In this document: one piece after another, positions 11,401 to 23,316 of the stretch
Numbering within the stretch: position 1 is the stretch's first letter
Layout of the letters: each line of letters starts with the position of its first letter
Assembly: GCA_031310005.1 (NCBI GenBank)
Contig: CM062386.1
Span: 1,302,001-1,366,000, forward strand
Source of the DNA: Dactylellina haptotyla
Lineage: Eukaryota; Ascomycota; Orbiliomycetes; Orbiliales; Orbiliaceae
DNA: 64,000 nt
Reading direction: 5' to 3'
The notes under the pieces: model-generated
The model's database searches: none
What the model was told of the DNA's origin: nothing
The model's input: the letters and a program-made list of their open reading frames with translations, nothing else
Translations under genes and position numbers: made by a program

Positions 11401-13133
11401 TGGGCAAGTATGTAAGGGAGCGAAGACGGAGTATCTCCACTTAGCTTACATTCATCTCACAGATTCTAGCAAATGACATTTGGGAAAACACCATGGTCTG
11501 ATCCTTCCTGTCACCCTGAGCCTGTCGAAAGGTGCTTGCCTACCACGACTAACGTGCAGCTGTGCCTCTTCTTATGTGCTATATTTCTTTATCGGCGGGC
11601 TAGCACACTCAATTAATAATGAGTGGGAACGGGCCTCAATGCTTTCTTTTTCCTTGCTGTCCTGCCCTCCCACCACTCTGGACCCGAAGGAGGGACAGTG
11701 TTTGGGCCAATAAGTTGGTTGGCATCACATCAATTAAGTTGTGTAACACAAGGAGCCCCTCGGAAGTCGGCTCCATGGCAGATAGCGTGATTAGGGGAAG
11801 AGGTGTGGGAGAAAATGGAAAAAAGAAAAAGTCGATTGATCAGAGAAGCCCAAGGAAAGACGGAACGAGTCGTGCAACCAGATTTGTGAGTGTGTGCTCA
11901 GTCTGTCCGCTGGTACACAATGTCTCGCCTACCTTTCCTGAGACGGCCAATATATGTCATTTGAGTTGGGACGCACGGTTGGGTCCTGTGCATCCCACCA
12001 AAAAATCCATGACAACTCCCCAAGACTAATCCCACAGTTTCTCTCCGTCGCTGTCTATCCTCCCGCTGTCCATGTCCATCTCCACAAGCTCAAAAGCACA
12101 AGGGGGTCAGCAGACAGATATCTGTAAGCTAAGAATAGGCTGATGTGAGACCACCATCCTTGGCCTGTGCGACCCAAAGGCTCTATTTCTTGGACTTTCC
12201 CCTACCGCGAACGGAAAGACTCTCGCTGCTTCTCCACAGCACTGGTGTCGCATCGTCGCTCGTGGCCGGGGTTGATGCTCCGGTAAATGAGCTGATATAT
12301 GCATAAAACCCGGCACATATAATTATACAACAAAAAAGCAGGAATCGAATTAATGGTTTGTGGGTTATATCTTGATTCCCAACGGCCATCAATTTCATGC
12401 ATAGCTGTCCGTCCCTCACGGCATTTCCGGCCGGTTTTTTAATTCTCGCAGACGCACATTGCATCGGCCCACTTCAGTCACTTCGTCGTGACCACAGCGG
12501 CAACATTGGAACCGCGCGATGTCGCCTTCCCGAACCGTCTCCGCCCTAATCCTAAAAGTAGTCAAAATACTGAGGGATTCTGCGATTTGGGAATTAGCTG
12601 TTAGAAAGATTCGGCAATCTGCGACGAGATGCATGCCTCTGGGGTAGATGTTTATGGCGTTTTTTGGGTTCTCAAAAGTTGTCACCCAAGCAAAATTAGA
12701 CTGATTTAAAGCCTTGGTGTAAATTCACCCGGTCTGCATGGCACGGAAAGACAATTAGGGCTAAACAAAAAAACAAAACAAAAAAACGAAAAAGTAGAAC
12801 GTAAAGCTTGAGTGATTTCAAGGAAACCATCGATATCGAAACGAACTAGCGGGTTACCCGAGTCGAGGTTCTTTTTTCCTCTTTCTTTGACAAAATAGGA
12901 CCCACCTTTGAGAGCTCGGGTTACATGAGCCTGATGACCACCTGGTGTACATTTCGTACGCAACGAAAAAGTGACGACCGACAGTTGTTGATTACCCAAA
13001 CGAGTGGCAATCACCTTAACGCTTATACTTCAGACCTTCGTCACAAAAATCAAGCGCCAATTGTCGCACAGAACTTTGCATCATGCGACACAGGATATAT
13101 TTCGTGTCACCTCGCTCGAATGTCAGAAAAATC

Positions 13134-13240
13134 AGGATGGCGTGTGGAGGGATTCGAACCAGAAAATTTTATGCACTCGTCGATATGCACGACAGCTTTG
13201 GTGCCGTACAGCAGCGCAGTTAGTAACACACACCCAATCA
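13134..13240 (-). pseudogene. tRNA-like relic with a perfect B box
   Basis: On the minus strand there is an exact pol III B box, GGTTCGAATCC (13150-13160). A 5-bp stem with a 7-nt loop at about 13178-13194 carries CAT in the anticodon position, but position 33 is G instead of T. Possible acceptor strands GTGTGTG and CACACGC pair. The T stem does not pair well and the region between the anticodon-like and T-like arms is too long. It reads as a decayed tRNA or a tRNA-derived short repeat. Confidence 0.3.
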
Positions 13241-14966
13241 ACAATAGTGTTACACGGGGGACGCATGCCCACCCCGAAGCCAAGCCACCTTTTTAACAAG
13301 CGTCTTACGTATACAAATTAATAGATTGCATATCGGTGAACGCTTCTCGCATGTTTCTTTGGTCCTCCAAAATGTTTGTGTAACCGGTCATTAGCCAGTT
13401 CTGCGATATCAGATTTTGGGGATTATCCAACCAGGAACTCTAAATGCAATCTTAGAGTGAGTCGCTCCCAACACCTTTTCGAAATTTACTTGGCCGTTAA
13501 CCGGGAGACTGGTTCGACTAACTCCCAGCCATGGGTAAGGTGATCCATTTGGAGGCCGGAAAGCGAGATCATTGAAAATTCACGATTGCAGCACGTCACA
13601 AAGAACAAAGCAATCAGAATGAATCACTCGAAAATGTGAAAATGTGGGTTTTCATCCCTGGATCAGCTAAATCACTCCCCGTTTCCGAATCCCGCGGAAG
13701 ATATATTATCCTTTCCCGGTGCTTCAAGTAAGTCACCATGCTTGGAAAGCTCACACGCTATCAAAATGTGTGCACTGCATCCACAAAACCCCAATCGGCG
13801 GGGTCAATTGCCGAGCCCACAGGACAATCCCAAGCAAGAATAAGAGCTTGAGACATAAAGACTGACCTGGAATCAACAAGCCACCCGTTTCATTGGGACT
13901 TGCATAATCCTCATCCTTTTGGTGTCTAATTTTTTTTAGCTTATCCATAGTATCATCCGCCTTCCGTAGGCAAATCAGGGTTGGGGATTTAAGCCAACCA
14001 TGTAAGCCAAGCACTCCTACGGCGCCAAGAATGTTTAAAAACTAGAGTTCCGACTGGCATAGATGGTGATGAGAAATGCCAGTTCAATTTGTTCTGGTTT
14101 CAAATCAAGAGGTCTTTCTGGTTTTTTCCCTTTCGTTACATCTGCTCTTCTCTTCAATTCTCTACTTTGAAGGTGACCTCATGGACCTGACTTGAAAGCT
14201 AGTTATGCAAATCAACATGGGTGGCCAGAACCTAATCAGCTCTTGTGCATGCGTTTGGGACCACCCGGAAGCTAGCGGCCGAGCAGAACGAAATAAAAAA
14301 AATTAACGTTTTGGGGCACCGCCTGACGAGCTCACAGACTTGATCTAAGGAATCAGGGAGGTCGACGATGTTTGACTTGCAGCTCTAGCACGGGTTGCCC
14401 TTGCTCATGCGACTGGGTTAGGCTGCGGAGCAGCTTGTGGGTTGGAAAGTCGAACCTAAAAGTCTACTGAAGTAGCGGCAAACGGGGTTGGCCTAAGTGG
14501 GCGGCCTTTGTGTGTGTGTGCCCAATCTCTCCTTCTGTCGTACGGGGAATGGTGTAGCTATGGTGTAGCACAGAGAACCGACAACAGATTGAATTGCGTG
14601 CAATCATCGAGGCATACAGAAGCACACCCAACAAAAGTGCACATTGGCTTTCTATCTTGTTTTTTAAGCCTCGTTAGAATAAAGATCGTGAGAATAAACG
14701 GTCCTGTTAAGGATATCCGTTACACAAAAGAGGGCCCGATTGCGACTGCATTTCAGGAACCGGGCAGGAGGTTGCCAAATGCCGCACCGCTTCGCACAAT
14801 GCGACAAACAACACCGTTCGCAACACCGCCCAAACGAGATGACACCTGCAACCAGTCTCGAACCAAACCAAACAACACAGTGCAACGACAATGACAACGA
14901 CGTCCGCTCAACAACAACACACTCCGTCGGCCTGGATGCTGCAGGACCATCGACACCGAAGGAAAC

Positions 14967-17758
14967 ATGGCAAGCTCCCAGCTGGCCACCTTTGCATCGC
15001 GGACAGATGCAGGCGGATCCCGCCAGATAACCGTTGACGACCTGGCTAGGAAACTGGATCAATTGTCAGAAGGTCTGCTGACCCCAAAAGTCCCCTTGCA
15101 TCTCCAGTAATCCAGTCCTGCTCACACGTGTTTTTTTCCCTTGTGCATTGGTTCCATACAGCTGCAACATTGAAAAACGCGTTTACCAAAGAAGACATAG
15201 AGCACCTGGTAGACCAGCTCTCGAGTTACGCGAACATCAATGGTCTCCCCCACGATCACCTGGAGTCCCTGCTGCGCATACTCACGCTAAAAAAGACATC
15301 TTTCGACAGCCCGAAGACCCGGGTGCTTGTGAAGGCGCTCGTTCCACAGGGGAAAATACAACCGTCGACGGTCGTCTATCTGCTCGGCGCACTGGGGGAA
15401 GGCGAACACAAGGCCGAGTACGCCACCCAGGGGCTGCTACTAAGATGGCTCGTAATGTCATACGATTTCCTGGAGGCATATTCCGTGCTGCAGCAGATGT
15501 ACAGCGTGATTTTCAATTTCCTGTATACAGCGAACCTACGAGCACATGCATGCCATCTGCTGGCTTTATGCACGCGAAGAAAGGATGTGAAACCGTTCCG
15601 GATCCAGGCTTTGTAAGTTTTTTTTTTTTTTTTTTTTTTTAAGAAAAAGATAACAACATGGTTTACTCTCAAATGGCTGTTTGTCTCAGAATATCAATTC
15701 CAAGCTAATAAAAGGGATGACCTAGGATGAAGCTATACGAAGACCACAGCGACGAACAGGGGGTCGCTGGACTGCTTCAAGTGTACCAGAGCTTCTACCC
15801 CGATGTGATCCTCAGAGGATCTCGGAGACGATCGGCGTTCAAGATATGGGATCCCGTTTGGCTGCAGAATGCTCATCTGATACAGTCTCGTCATGAGGCT
15901 GCACTGGATAGTGAGAATATCGCGCACGACCCTCACCGTAGGCGCAGCACGCGCATACTATCCAAGTCCAGGAAAGGCATAGTCCCCGCGCTACACACAT
16001 TTGAAGCCTCGGAAACATCCGTTACTCTGGAGGAGATCGAAAACATCCGAGCTTTGGTTGACAACTTGCAGAAACTAGAACTTCCCAGCCAAGTTGGCGC
16101 GGTGTTCGAGGACGATATGTTCCGAAACTTTGTTCTCCTGAAGGGATCCGAGGATATCGTGTCGAGGCTAGATAATTGGACGAGTGCTGCCTTGTTTGAA
16201 GAGCTCGATGCCGAGCAGGGTTCTGGCCAGCCGTCAGGGAGGTTAGACACATTCTTGCATCATGTGTGGGATTACACATCGATGCGAAAGGTAATTCCGA
16301 TCCTAAACCCGACGCCCATCCGTTGTGGCAGTGGTGGTCTTTTCGATTTTTCTTGTTGAGGCTAATGACTTGCAAAGACCCTGTTGCCGTCCGTGCGTGA
16401 TTTCCTAAGAGAGTACTTGCTTACGTGGAATGGGAAGTGGCACAGGAGTGCTATTCTTGGGCTACTCTCTTTCGTCCAATTCTCACACCTCAAAGGTATT
16501 TCCCAACTGAAATTAGTTTAGGGCCATGCAATAAACTATGCTGTGGCGTCCCCAAGGTTTCTTGCTAGTCCATTCTATGAAAACCGGGTTTGTGACTGAC
16601 AGTGTGCGTGTGTGATCACTCTAGACCTGAAGGAAGGGTACTTTCAAAAGCTAGAGGCTCTTTTGATGAACGATTCTACTGAAGATGTAACGGCACTGAT
16701 TCGATTTCACACGGCGTATATGCGAAACATCGTCATTCAGTTCTCGAGTACCCAGGCTCAAACCCTAGAAGTCGATGTACGAATTGCGGTCAAAGAATAT
16801 ATCGTTTACGTTGATCGCATCAATTCTCAGGCTGTTATTGTAGGATTTCTCTGTTTGCGTTATTCGAATATATGACGAATATATGACCTCATCTAACACC
16901 TATGCATACAGAACCTGCAATCAAAATCTGACCTGACATCTATACTTCATACCGCCCTTGAATTCTACGATGTGGTCGTCCACGTCCCCCACGAGCAACC
17001 TGTTTTCGACATAGTCTACCCATCGGACGCGATTGTCTACAGCAGCGTTTTTCAAGGCGACGCTGTCAGTTTCTCTGTATTATGCGGAATTCTAGCGGCA
17101 TACAAACAGTCTTTCCTGGAGCTTACTGAGCTTCGGGCGAAGGATTCGCGGATCGCAAAATATGGGGAGCCGGATAGAGCGTACGTAGACCATTTCAACG
17201 GGTTTCTGATGGACATCAGCAATTTCTTCTGGCGGTTCCGATGTTTCTGTCGAGATCCAGCGAAGGATACAAACGCACTTGGCTGCTTGATGCTAGAGTA
17301 AGTTGCCATACAGTCTCGTAAGAAAAGAAGAAACGAAAGCTGATATTGGAAACAGAGACTTTGTAGCGCACTTGAACACTGCGGCCAATGCCCGCGAACT
17401 CACCCTCAACGGTCTGTTTACAGTAACGCACAGCGCGACATTCTCACGGTTCAATGCAGACTGTCTCCGCTTCCTCGAAGAGAAACACGAAGATCTCAAC
17501 GACGCTGAGATCATCCGCCATGCGGGACCTGTCACTTCCAAGTCCCTCGCCGGGCTTGCCGGTGACGGCGGCTATCAGATTGATTATAGGGTATTTAAGA
17601 TGGCGAGCTTGGAGTATCTGAGACGGAAGGGGTTCGAGGGCGTGTATTCACTCATCTACTCGACAATGAAGAAGCTGAGGGAGGAGGCGGGCAAGCATAA
17701 TGTCGATGCCATGTTTGAAGGGTTGGACGAGTGGAGTAGTGGGGGCGTGATGTTTTGA
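14967..17758 (+). CDS. mis6: CENP-I/Mis6 inner kinetochore protein
   Basis: Seven exons (14967-15072, 15162-15612, 15726-16290, 16378-16495, 16625-16839, 16912-17297, 17356-17758) give 747 aa, close to the family's usual length, with consistent phases. The helical Mis6 repeat region is clear in exons 2 and 3: LPHDHLESLLRILTLKK, LRAHACHLLALCTRRKDVKP, then LLQVYQSFYPDVIL. Family members (fission yeast Mis6, budding yeast Ctf3, vertebrate CENP-I) sit in the constitutive centromere network and help load or hold CENP-A nucleosomes. The ATG at 14967 is chosen because the short first exon joins in frame at AATLKNAF. Upstream ATGs are out of frame. The second intron contains a run of 23 T. Confidence 0.88.
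15618..15640. repeat. T23 homopolymer inside a CENP-I intron
   Basis: Twenty-three consecutive T directly after the GTAAG donor of the second CENP-I intron. The acceptor used (CCTAG at 15721-15725) lies about 80 bp downstream. Confidence 0.9.
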
Positions 17759-18195
17759 ACCCTTCCTTTCTTTCCGGTGTAGGCCCACTAAAGGAGGAAG
17801 TTGCTATTGATTTGGTGGAGTTTGTCTGGCAGAAAGATTATGATTATAGTATCATGGGGTCTTCATTAGATATTATGTATTAAATATATGCTATACGTGA
17901 TCTATATATGCGTGTGTGGCTGTAGCATGGGCTCGTTGTAAAATGCTCGTTGTAATTGAGAGCGTGGACAGTTTAGTAATCATTCGCCGGCTCATTTGTT
18001 TTCCTTCCTTGTTCGAGATATCGGATAAACCTCATCCGAGAATTCCTCGGAACATTGTCATGCCAAAATATGATGAAACACCCCTAAACACCTGCATCGA
18101 AGACGTGCGAATATATACCGTTGTGAATTTTAACCTGTTCCTTTTTATCAAGTTTCGAGAATGAGGTGTTTGACAATATTACGGAAGGGATGCTG
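17759..18195. other. Convergent intergenic, CENP-I and small SPT subunit 3' flanks
   Basis: AT-rich 3' flank DNA with TATTAAATATA-type stretches near 17875-17890 that could serve polyadenylation. No gene is seen. Confidence 0.55.
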
Positions 18196-18577
18196 TCACG
18201 TCGAATAATCTAGCATATCCTCCTTTCGAATCACGCTTTCGTCCCCGACAACGTAGAAATACGCCCGTCGTGCGATCGTTTGGACGTGTTGAGGGAGGTA
18301 TAGAGTGATAGCAGCGGTAAGGAAGCCGAGGAAGAGGAATATGAGGGTATCTGCAGATTTCAAAGTTATGTGTTAGTATAGTCTTTTGCTAAGGACAGGG
18401 GATAGGATGACACTGGAAAATGCCACCATCCCAAGCATGAGGGAGAATGTAAAAGGTAGAGGAAACAGGGACGAGCATACTGAATATGATCTTTTCGGTC
18501 GAGGTAAGCATGTAGGAGGTGAACGTGACCTCGAACTGGTAGACCTTGCGGCGGGCAAAGTTGTATAGGGAGGACAT
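18196..18577 (-). CDS. Small regulatory subunit of serine palmitoyltransferase (ssSPT-like)
   Basis: Two exons (18577-18481, 18350-18196) give 83 aa. The intron is 130 nt with a GTATGC donor and a CTGCAG acceptor. Exon 1 carries the family's amphipathic start, YQFEVTFTSYMLTSTEK. Exon 2 opens with a hydrophobic membrane segment (LIFLFLGFLTAAITLYL), followed by PQHV and a short soluble tail. The YMLxxxEK...PQH pattern is characteristic of ssSPT proteins, which bind the LCB1/LCB2 core in the ER and raise the rate of the first sphingolipid step, serine plus palmitoyl-CoA to 3-ketosphinganine. The two halves are only visible after splicing, so gene finders could miss it. Confidence 0.85.
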
Positions 18578-19173
18578 TGTGGGCTGAAGCGCAGATGCTG
18601 AGATTGGTCTTTGAAGTGTCAGAGAGCTCGAGAGTATGCAATTGAGACGGCCGGAGGGGTCGTTAGAGCTGGATGAAGTCGTGGTGCTGCTGGAGCTGTG
18701 CGGATACGGACGACGTCGATGTCGAGGGGCGAAGGGAGCAAGTGAGGACAGAACAGATTTCCGGATTGAAGTGCGGAATATTAATGCGGAATCAGGAGAG
18801 CGTGCGCCTTACCGCAGCAGCTGCTGGAAAAGGGAACGGCGGCGGCGGAAACAAACTCGGTCCACGCGACCAGCCGACACGCCGATGCCACACAACGCAT
18901 TTCCCGGCGAGTTTATCGCGTAGTATTGGACAGGTATTAATGGGAATTAATGGGTATTTAGAGGGAGAAATGGTATTGCTTGCTACCGGTACAGCGTAAA
19001 GAATATGACAATGTGCAAAGAAAGCGCCAGTCTCTATGTCCGCCTGCTAGCCCTGTGAAAAAGAACGCCCATAATATAATGTATCCCAGTCCCATTCGCC
19101 ATATCCCAGTATAATATCCAAATCTCGCCTGCGAATAAACAAGTGCAGCCCAAAGCCAATGTGAAAATAATCG
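18578..19173. other. Intergenic, promoter of ssSPT and 3' flank of the Asx gene
   Basis: GC-rich near 18640-18920 with overlapping plus-strand frames (18636-18999) rich in Arg, Gly and Glu and without any domain. Probably the upstream region of the ssSPT gene. Confidence 0.55.
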
Positions 19174-20909
19174 CTACCGTTTCGCTGCAATCTTTTCGAA
19201 GTAATGCTGCCGGATCATAAACGTGCTTCCTAGAAACTCGTCGTTTCGCCTTACCATAAACTGCTTCCATGCATTTGAATTCGGGTACTGTTTGTACTTC
19301 TCCGGATCCGATGCTTTGACCGTGCCATCTTCGTCTAATATCGCGACCTCGAGCTGCGCGAGACTGTTCACTTGGATGGAAACATCCTTCGCGCCGTCTT
19401 GGTTCTCTCCGGATGAACTCTCCCCCATTGCGTCTACGTCATTATCACCATCACGCTTCGCGGATAAAAACTTGTTCGTTCCTGCAGGGTATCGAAACGT
19501 CAAAGTGCACGCATCCTTCTTCTTTCTCACACCCGCGCTCTCCTCTACCAAGTCTATCTTACAGAGCTCACACACCTTCTCGACCGTCAATCCCTTCTGA
19601 AACGCTCGTTTGTATTCGAACACATCGCCTGGCTTCAACATCTTGTGCTGACAGAGCTCGTAGAGTGTCACATTGGCAGATAACCCCGCATCGCCAAAAA
19701 ATACGGCCTGTTTCTGTCCCCAATACTCCTCGAATTCTTTATTCTTCATATCGTCAACCGCATCGGCCATAGATCCCAGCCGTAGACGCATCGCTTCTTC
19801 TGCCTTTTTAACATAGGATGGCTCGTAAGCGCCAGTAGAGAGATCATCCTGCAATTCTGCGAACGCGCTGCGGAAAGCGTCGTTGTTGAGGTTTTGCCAT
19901 AGCAGCGGTGAGGGAATACGGGGTGGTGGAGCGGCCGGATCTTGGTCCGGGTCGGTTATCTCCTTGTCGATTGGGTGCAGTAGAGAGAGGAGTTCTTGCT
20001 TCTCTTCTTCTGAGAAGAGCCCCCAGGTGCTCTCGTTGAAGATTGCCTGTCAGGTATGCATGTTAGACATTGTGATTTTGCCAGAACCTAGAATATATGA
20101 GTGAAAATATTAAAAAAACGTACGTTACACTCAGCATTGATAATCTTGCTGCGTTTACTGGTGAGGAGATGTTGGGCGCTCCAGACACCTGATTTGGCAG
20201 CTTTCCCTCCGGCTTTTGCTTTCGGTGGCGCCTTTTGCGGCTTTGGTTGTTCGAGCGACTTTTGCGCGGCGTCTAGATATTTGTCTTCATCGTAGGTGGT
20301 GTTCGGTTTCCGTGACCTGCCTGATCTCCTGGGCTCAGTAGAGGCCATGGCCGCCAATTCGTCTGCCATTTCCACATCTGCATCGTTGGGCCTGGATCTC
20401 GTGGAGCGGGTGGATCTCGCGACGGGTGTTGGCTGGATCCTCTTTCTAGGCGTTTCGATGTCCACGTCGCCCAACTTGTGAGAAACCTCGTCCGTCGGGC
20501 TTTGATCCCGCATGACCGTATCTGGCGGTGACCCCTCTTGCTCGCCCGCGGATTTAGAGTCAACCATTTGTTGAGTTTTGGGGTTATCAACAACTGGATT
20601 CCGGGCGACCACGATCGTGTCGCTTTCCAGAAGCGCATTATGTGAGCCTGGCGCATGATCCATCGATCCATCTTTCAACGTGGCATCTTGGCCACCGTTC
20701 GTCTTCGGTGTCGGATAAGTGGTTTTCGCCCTTTTCCGTGGCAATGACGATGTTACGGGCTGCTCGACCTGCGAACCCAGGTCCGCTGGGACAGCAGCCG
20801 CTGCATTATCTGCATTGTGGACGTCGGACTCAGGAGGCTCGGAGCTCTTTTGGGGTCCGCTGGATTTCCGTTTCGCAGCAGAGCCGGCCGTGCGCTTTCG
20901 CTGCACCAT
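19174..20909 (-). CDS. Asx-homology (DEUBAD) domain chromatin protein
   Basis: Two exons (20909-20124, 20046-19174) give 552 aa. The 77-nt intron has a GTACGT donor and a GACAG acceptor. Residues 1-230 are disordered and rich in Lys, Pro, Ser and Arg, with nuclear-type basic stretches such as KRTAGSAAKRKSSG. The Asx homology/DEUBAD region starts just before the intron (WSAQHLLTSKRSKIINAECN) and continues after it (AIFNESTWGLFSEEEKQELL), then LLHPID and LWQNLNNDAFRSAFAELQDD. In animals this fold activates the H2A deubiquitinase BAP1. Fungal members are less studied. The C-terminal part contains CELCKIDLVEE and an acidic linker. It is divergent from SEC22, sharing a 310-bp promoter. Confidence 0.8.
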
Positions 20910-21219
20910 CGCGCAGATTCAGTTGCTGATGCGTATTTCTGTTCCAAAATCGCAGCGGTCGGCGCGGGTGTGGAGAAGGAACGGTTGTTGTTCGCGTGTG
21001 TTTCGAACGGGCGGCTTTCGTCACTGCGCATCCGCCGGGGCCTTTTGAACAACGTGGAGCTACCGACCTATCAACTCTGACCTCATCCACCATCCACTCA
21101 ACCTCCATCGCCATCTCCCATCGGACAACCTCAACCGCCTCCGTCACAATTAGTCTGCTGCTGCCCCGAAAATACCGCCTGATAGCAGCTGCTCCGGCCG
21201 AGGAGCTCGATAGATCACC
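20910..21219. promoter_or_regulatory. Bidirectional promoter, Asx gene and SEC22
   Basis: 310 bp between two divergent start codons, GC-rich, with no TATA element recognised. It must hold both promoters. Confidence 0.55.
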
Positions 21220-22084
21220 ATGGTCCAATCGACCATCATCACCAGGATGGATGGTAAGCTTCGTCCGCTGCTCCCCGCGAGGTGTCGCACGAGTCTGGTC
21301 GAGACACAACTAACCCTGCTTCTACCCCGCAGGCATGCCTCTGGCAGCCACCGTCGACGATGCTCAGGTTCGTAGCTGGCCTTACGCTCTCCCTCTCGGT
21401 ACGCTATCAGCCCGCTGACCTGACGGTCCCCTCAATCAGGTGGAGGAGAACCTGCAACAATACAAGGAACAGGCCAAGATGATCTTTCGTCGTCTAGGCC
21501 CCAACGCCGAACCAAAAGCAACAATTGAGTCCGGCTCTTACACACTACAGTACGATCTGCCTTTCCCTTAGCTTGTGCAGCTCACGCAGCCAAAAACTGA
21601 CCCATAGCCTTCCAGCTACCTGATCCAAGACGGCGTCTGCTATCTCTGCATTTGCGAACGCTCCTACCCGCGCAAACTCGCCTTCACCTACCTCTCGGAC
21701 ATCGCCGCCGAATTCAACACCTCCTACCGCTACGAGGAAGTCCACTCCCCCACCGTCCGGCCGTACCAGTTTGTAGACTTCGATACCTTTATGCAGCGCA
21801 CCAAACGCACGTACCAGGACACCCGCGCCACACAAAACCTCGACAAGCTCAACGACGACTTGAAGGATGTCACTCGGGTCATGACGAAGAATATCGAGGA
21901 TCTGCTGTACCGTGGCGACAGTCTGGACAAGATGGGTGATATGAGCTCGAGGTTGAAGCAAGATTCGGCAAAGTATAAAAAGGCGGCGAGGAGGATAAAT
22001 TGGGACCTGCTGATCCGGCAGTATGCTCCATTTGGAGCATTAGGATTCATCGTCATTATATTTATCTACTGGAGGTTCTTCTGA
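21220..22084 (+). CDS. SEC22: R-SNARE Sec22
   Basis: Four exons (21220-21253, 21333-21367, 21440-21549, 21616-22084) give 215 aa, the normal Sec22 length. The first two coding exons are only 34 and 35 nt, but phases fit. Residues 1-120 are a longin domain (QDGVCYLCICERSYPRKLAF, then TYLSDIAAEF). The SNARE helix follows, from TQNLDKLNDDL through NIEDLLYRGDSLDKM with the central-layer Arg, and the protein ends in a single tail anchor (GALGFIVIIFIYWRFF). Sec22 acts in ER-Golgi transport in both directions, pairing with Bet1/Bos1/Sed5 or Ufe1/Sec20/Use1. TRS120 at the right edge of the window works in the same broad traffic system, without evidence of a functional cluster. Confidence 0.96.
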
Positions 22085-22480
22085 GAAACTTTGTAATACT
22101 ACATGAGGCATTTTTTCGGGTTGATTGGTACTGTGGGGTTTCTTTTTTCTTCTTTATTAGGGCATTTTTTCTATTCATGTATGTTGGGCTTTTGGTTGTC
22201 TAATTTCAATTCGATGTTTCAAGTCTTTTTTCTCTCTTTTATCGGAAAAGCAAAATGGCATAGTCACTTGTGCTCCTTATGTCTCCTATGAATATACCCA
22301 TATACATACAAGAGTTCCAGCTAAAAAATCGAGGTATACATATATAAATGGTTTAAACGTCCTTTCTGAATGTTGAAGTGAAAACGCCGGGCTGTATGCA
22401 TGTATGCTAACAAATCGAGTATACTCCGCAACGTGTACCTGCATATATAACAATAATATATAATCGGATATGATAATCAA
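22085..22480. other. Convergent intergenic, SEC22 / dolichyldiphosphatase
   Basis: T-rich after SEC22 (22110-22230), with ATATAT stretches near 22330 and 22440-22470. No gene is seen. Confidence 0.55.
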
Positions 22481-23316
22481 TCACTTCGCCTTCTTCACCT
22501 CTGCTGCCCTCTTCCTTTGCACCCTCGCCGCCCACCACCCTTCCCATTCCCGCCTGTGTAGATCCACCTCAGTGCACTCATCTTTGACATATAGCATCTT
22601 GGATACCTCGTTATCCAGCAATAAATCCCAGATAATCCCTCCCGCCAGCGTCCTCATCAGCGTCGTGGTTACGAACCACCCAAGTCCTATGACCACACCC
22701 GCCGCGACGCCGACGAGCACCTGCTTAGCGGTGTGATAGTGTAAATACACTCTTGAATTTGCGACACCCGCGGCCAGGGCGAATAATCCGACGGGGAGGG
22801 CCAATTTGACGAATTTCGGGAGGAATCTGTTCCGAACTGCGACCCATAGCGAGATGTACGTTGCGAAGAAGAACATGAATTGCGTGTGCGAGGAGGGCAT
22901 GCCGTATCCTTTGCCTTTTAGGTCTGTTTTATACATAATGATTTCAAATTGTTAATATTACTGTTACTTTTTATCTTTACGCTTTGCAAATGCATCTTGG
23001 GACTCTAAAAATAAATCAATAGATATTTAAGGAGCGGGATATTATTACTTGTTGGCCTGGATTCCTTGATTAGTCGCTTTAAAATGAAGTTTACGGCTTC
23101 GCACCCCAATTGCCCGGTCAGAGCGAGGATGATTTCGAGCTCGCGGTGGGAGAAGATCAGGACCGCGTAGACGATCATGAGCGCCTGCGGGATTAGCGAG
23201 AGGTACGCGGCCACGAGGGAGACCGGGTCGGAAGGGTCATAGGAAACATGGGTGAGCGAGAGAGAGGCGAGCGGGGTGTCATCTTGACCGGCGAGCGGGG
23301 GCGCGGCGCAGGACAT
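22481..23316 (-). CDS. CAX4: Dolichyldiphosphatase (PAP2 family)
   Basis: Two exons (23316-23049, 22923-22481) give 236 aa, matching yeast Cax4/Cwh8 (239 aa). All PAP2 motifs are present: KRLIKESRP (Lys80, Arg87), GYGMPSSHTQF (His102), and SRVYLHYHT (Arg147, His153). About four hydrophobic segments fit the ER membrane topology. The enzyme removes one phosphate from dolichyl diphosphate on the luminal side of the ER so dolichyl phosphate can be reused for N-glycan assembly. The intron is 125 nt with a GTAATA donor and an AAACAG acceptor, joining ESRPT to NLKGKG. The C-terminus is a basic cytosolic-type tail with WEGWW. Confidence 0.92.

Larger units (their letters stand above)
7666..14966. other. 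7.3-kb region with no convincing gene
   Basis: Composition is ordinary rather than strongly AT-rich, but no frame shows a recognisable domain or a coherent exon series. Longest frames are 139 aa (10197-10616, no ATG start) and 136 aa (11619-12029). A minus-strand ATG frame of 93 codons (12183-12464) contains one hydrophobic segment (FLLFCCIIICAGFYAY) and is the best candidate for a small hidden gene, at low confidence. The region also holds a CTGG-rich minisatellite (8439-8484), a T-run near 8299-8311, an imperfect palindrome near 11510-11534 and a tRNA-like relic (13134-13240). Its ends are the divergent promoters of the GH3-GNAT gene and CENP-I. Confidence 0.55.

Noticed and set aside
15148-15642. 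164-codon plus-strand frame alternative to CENP-I exon 2
   Set aside because: It lies in the wrong frame over a conserved Mis6 exon and ends in the T23 tract.
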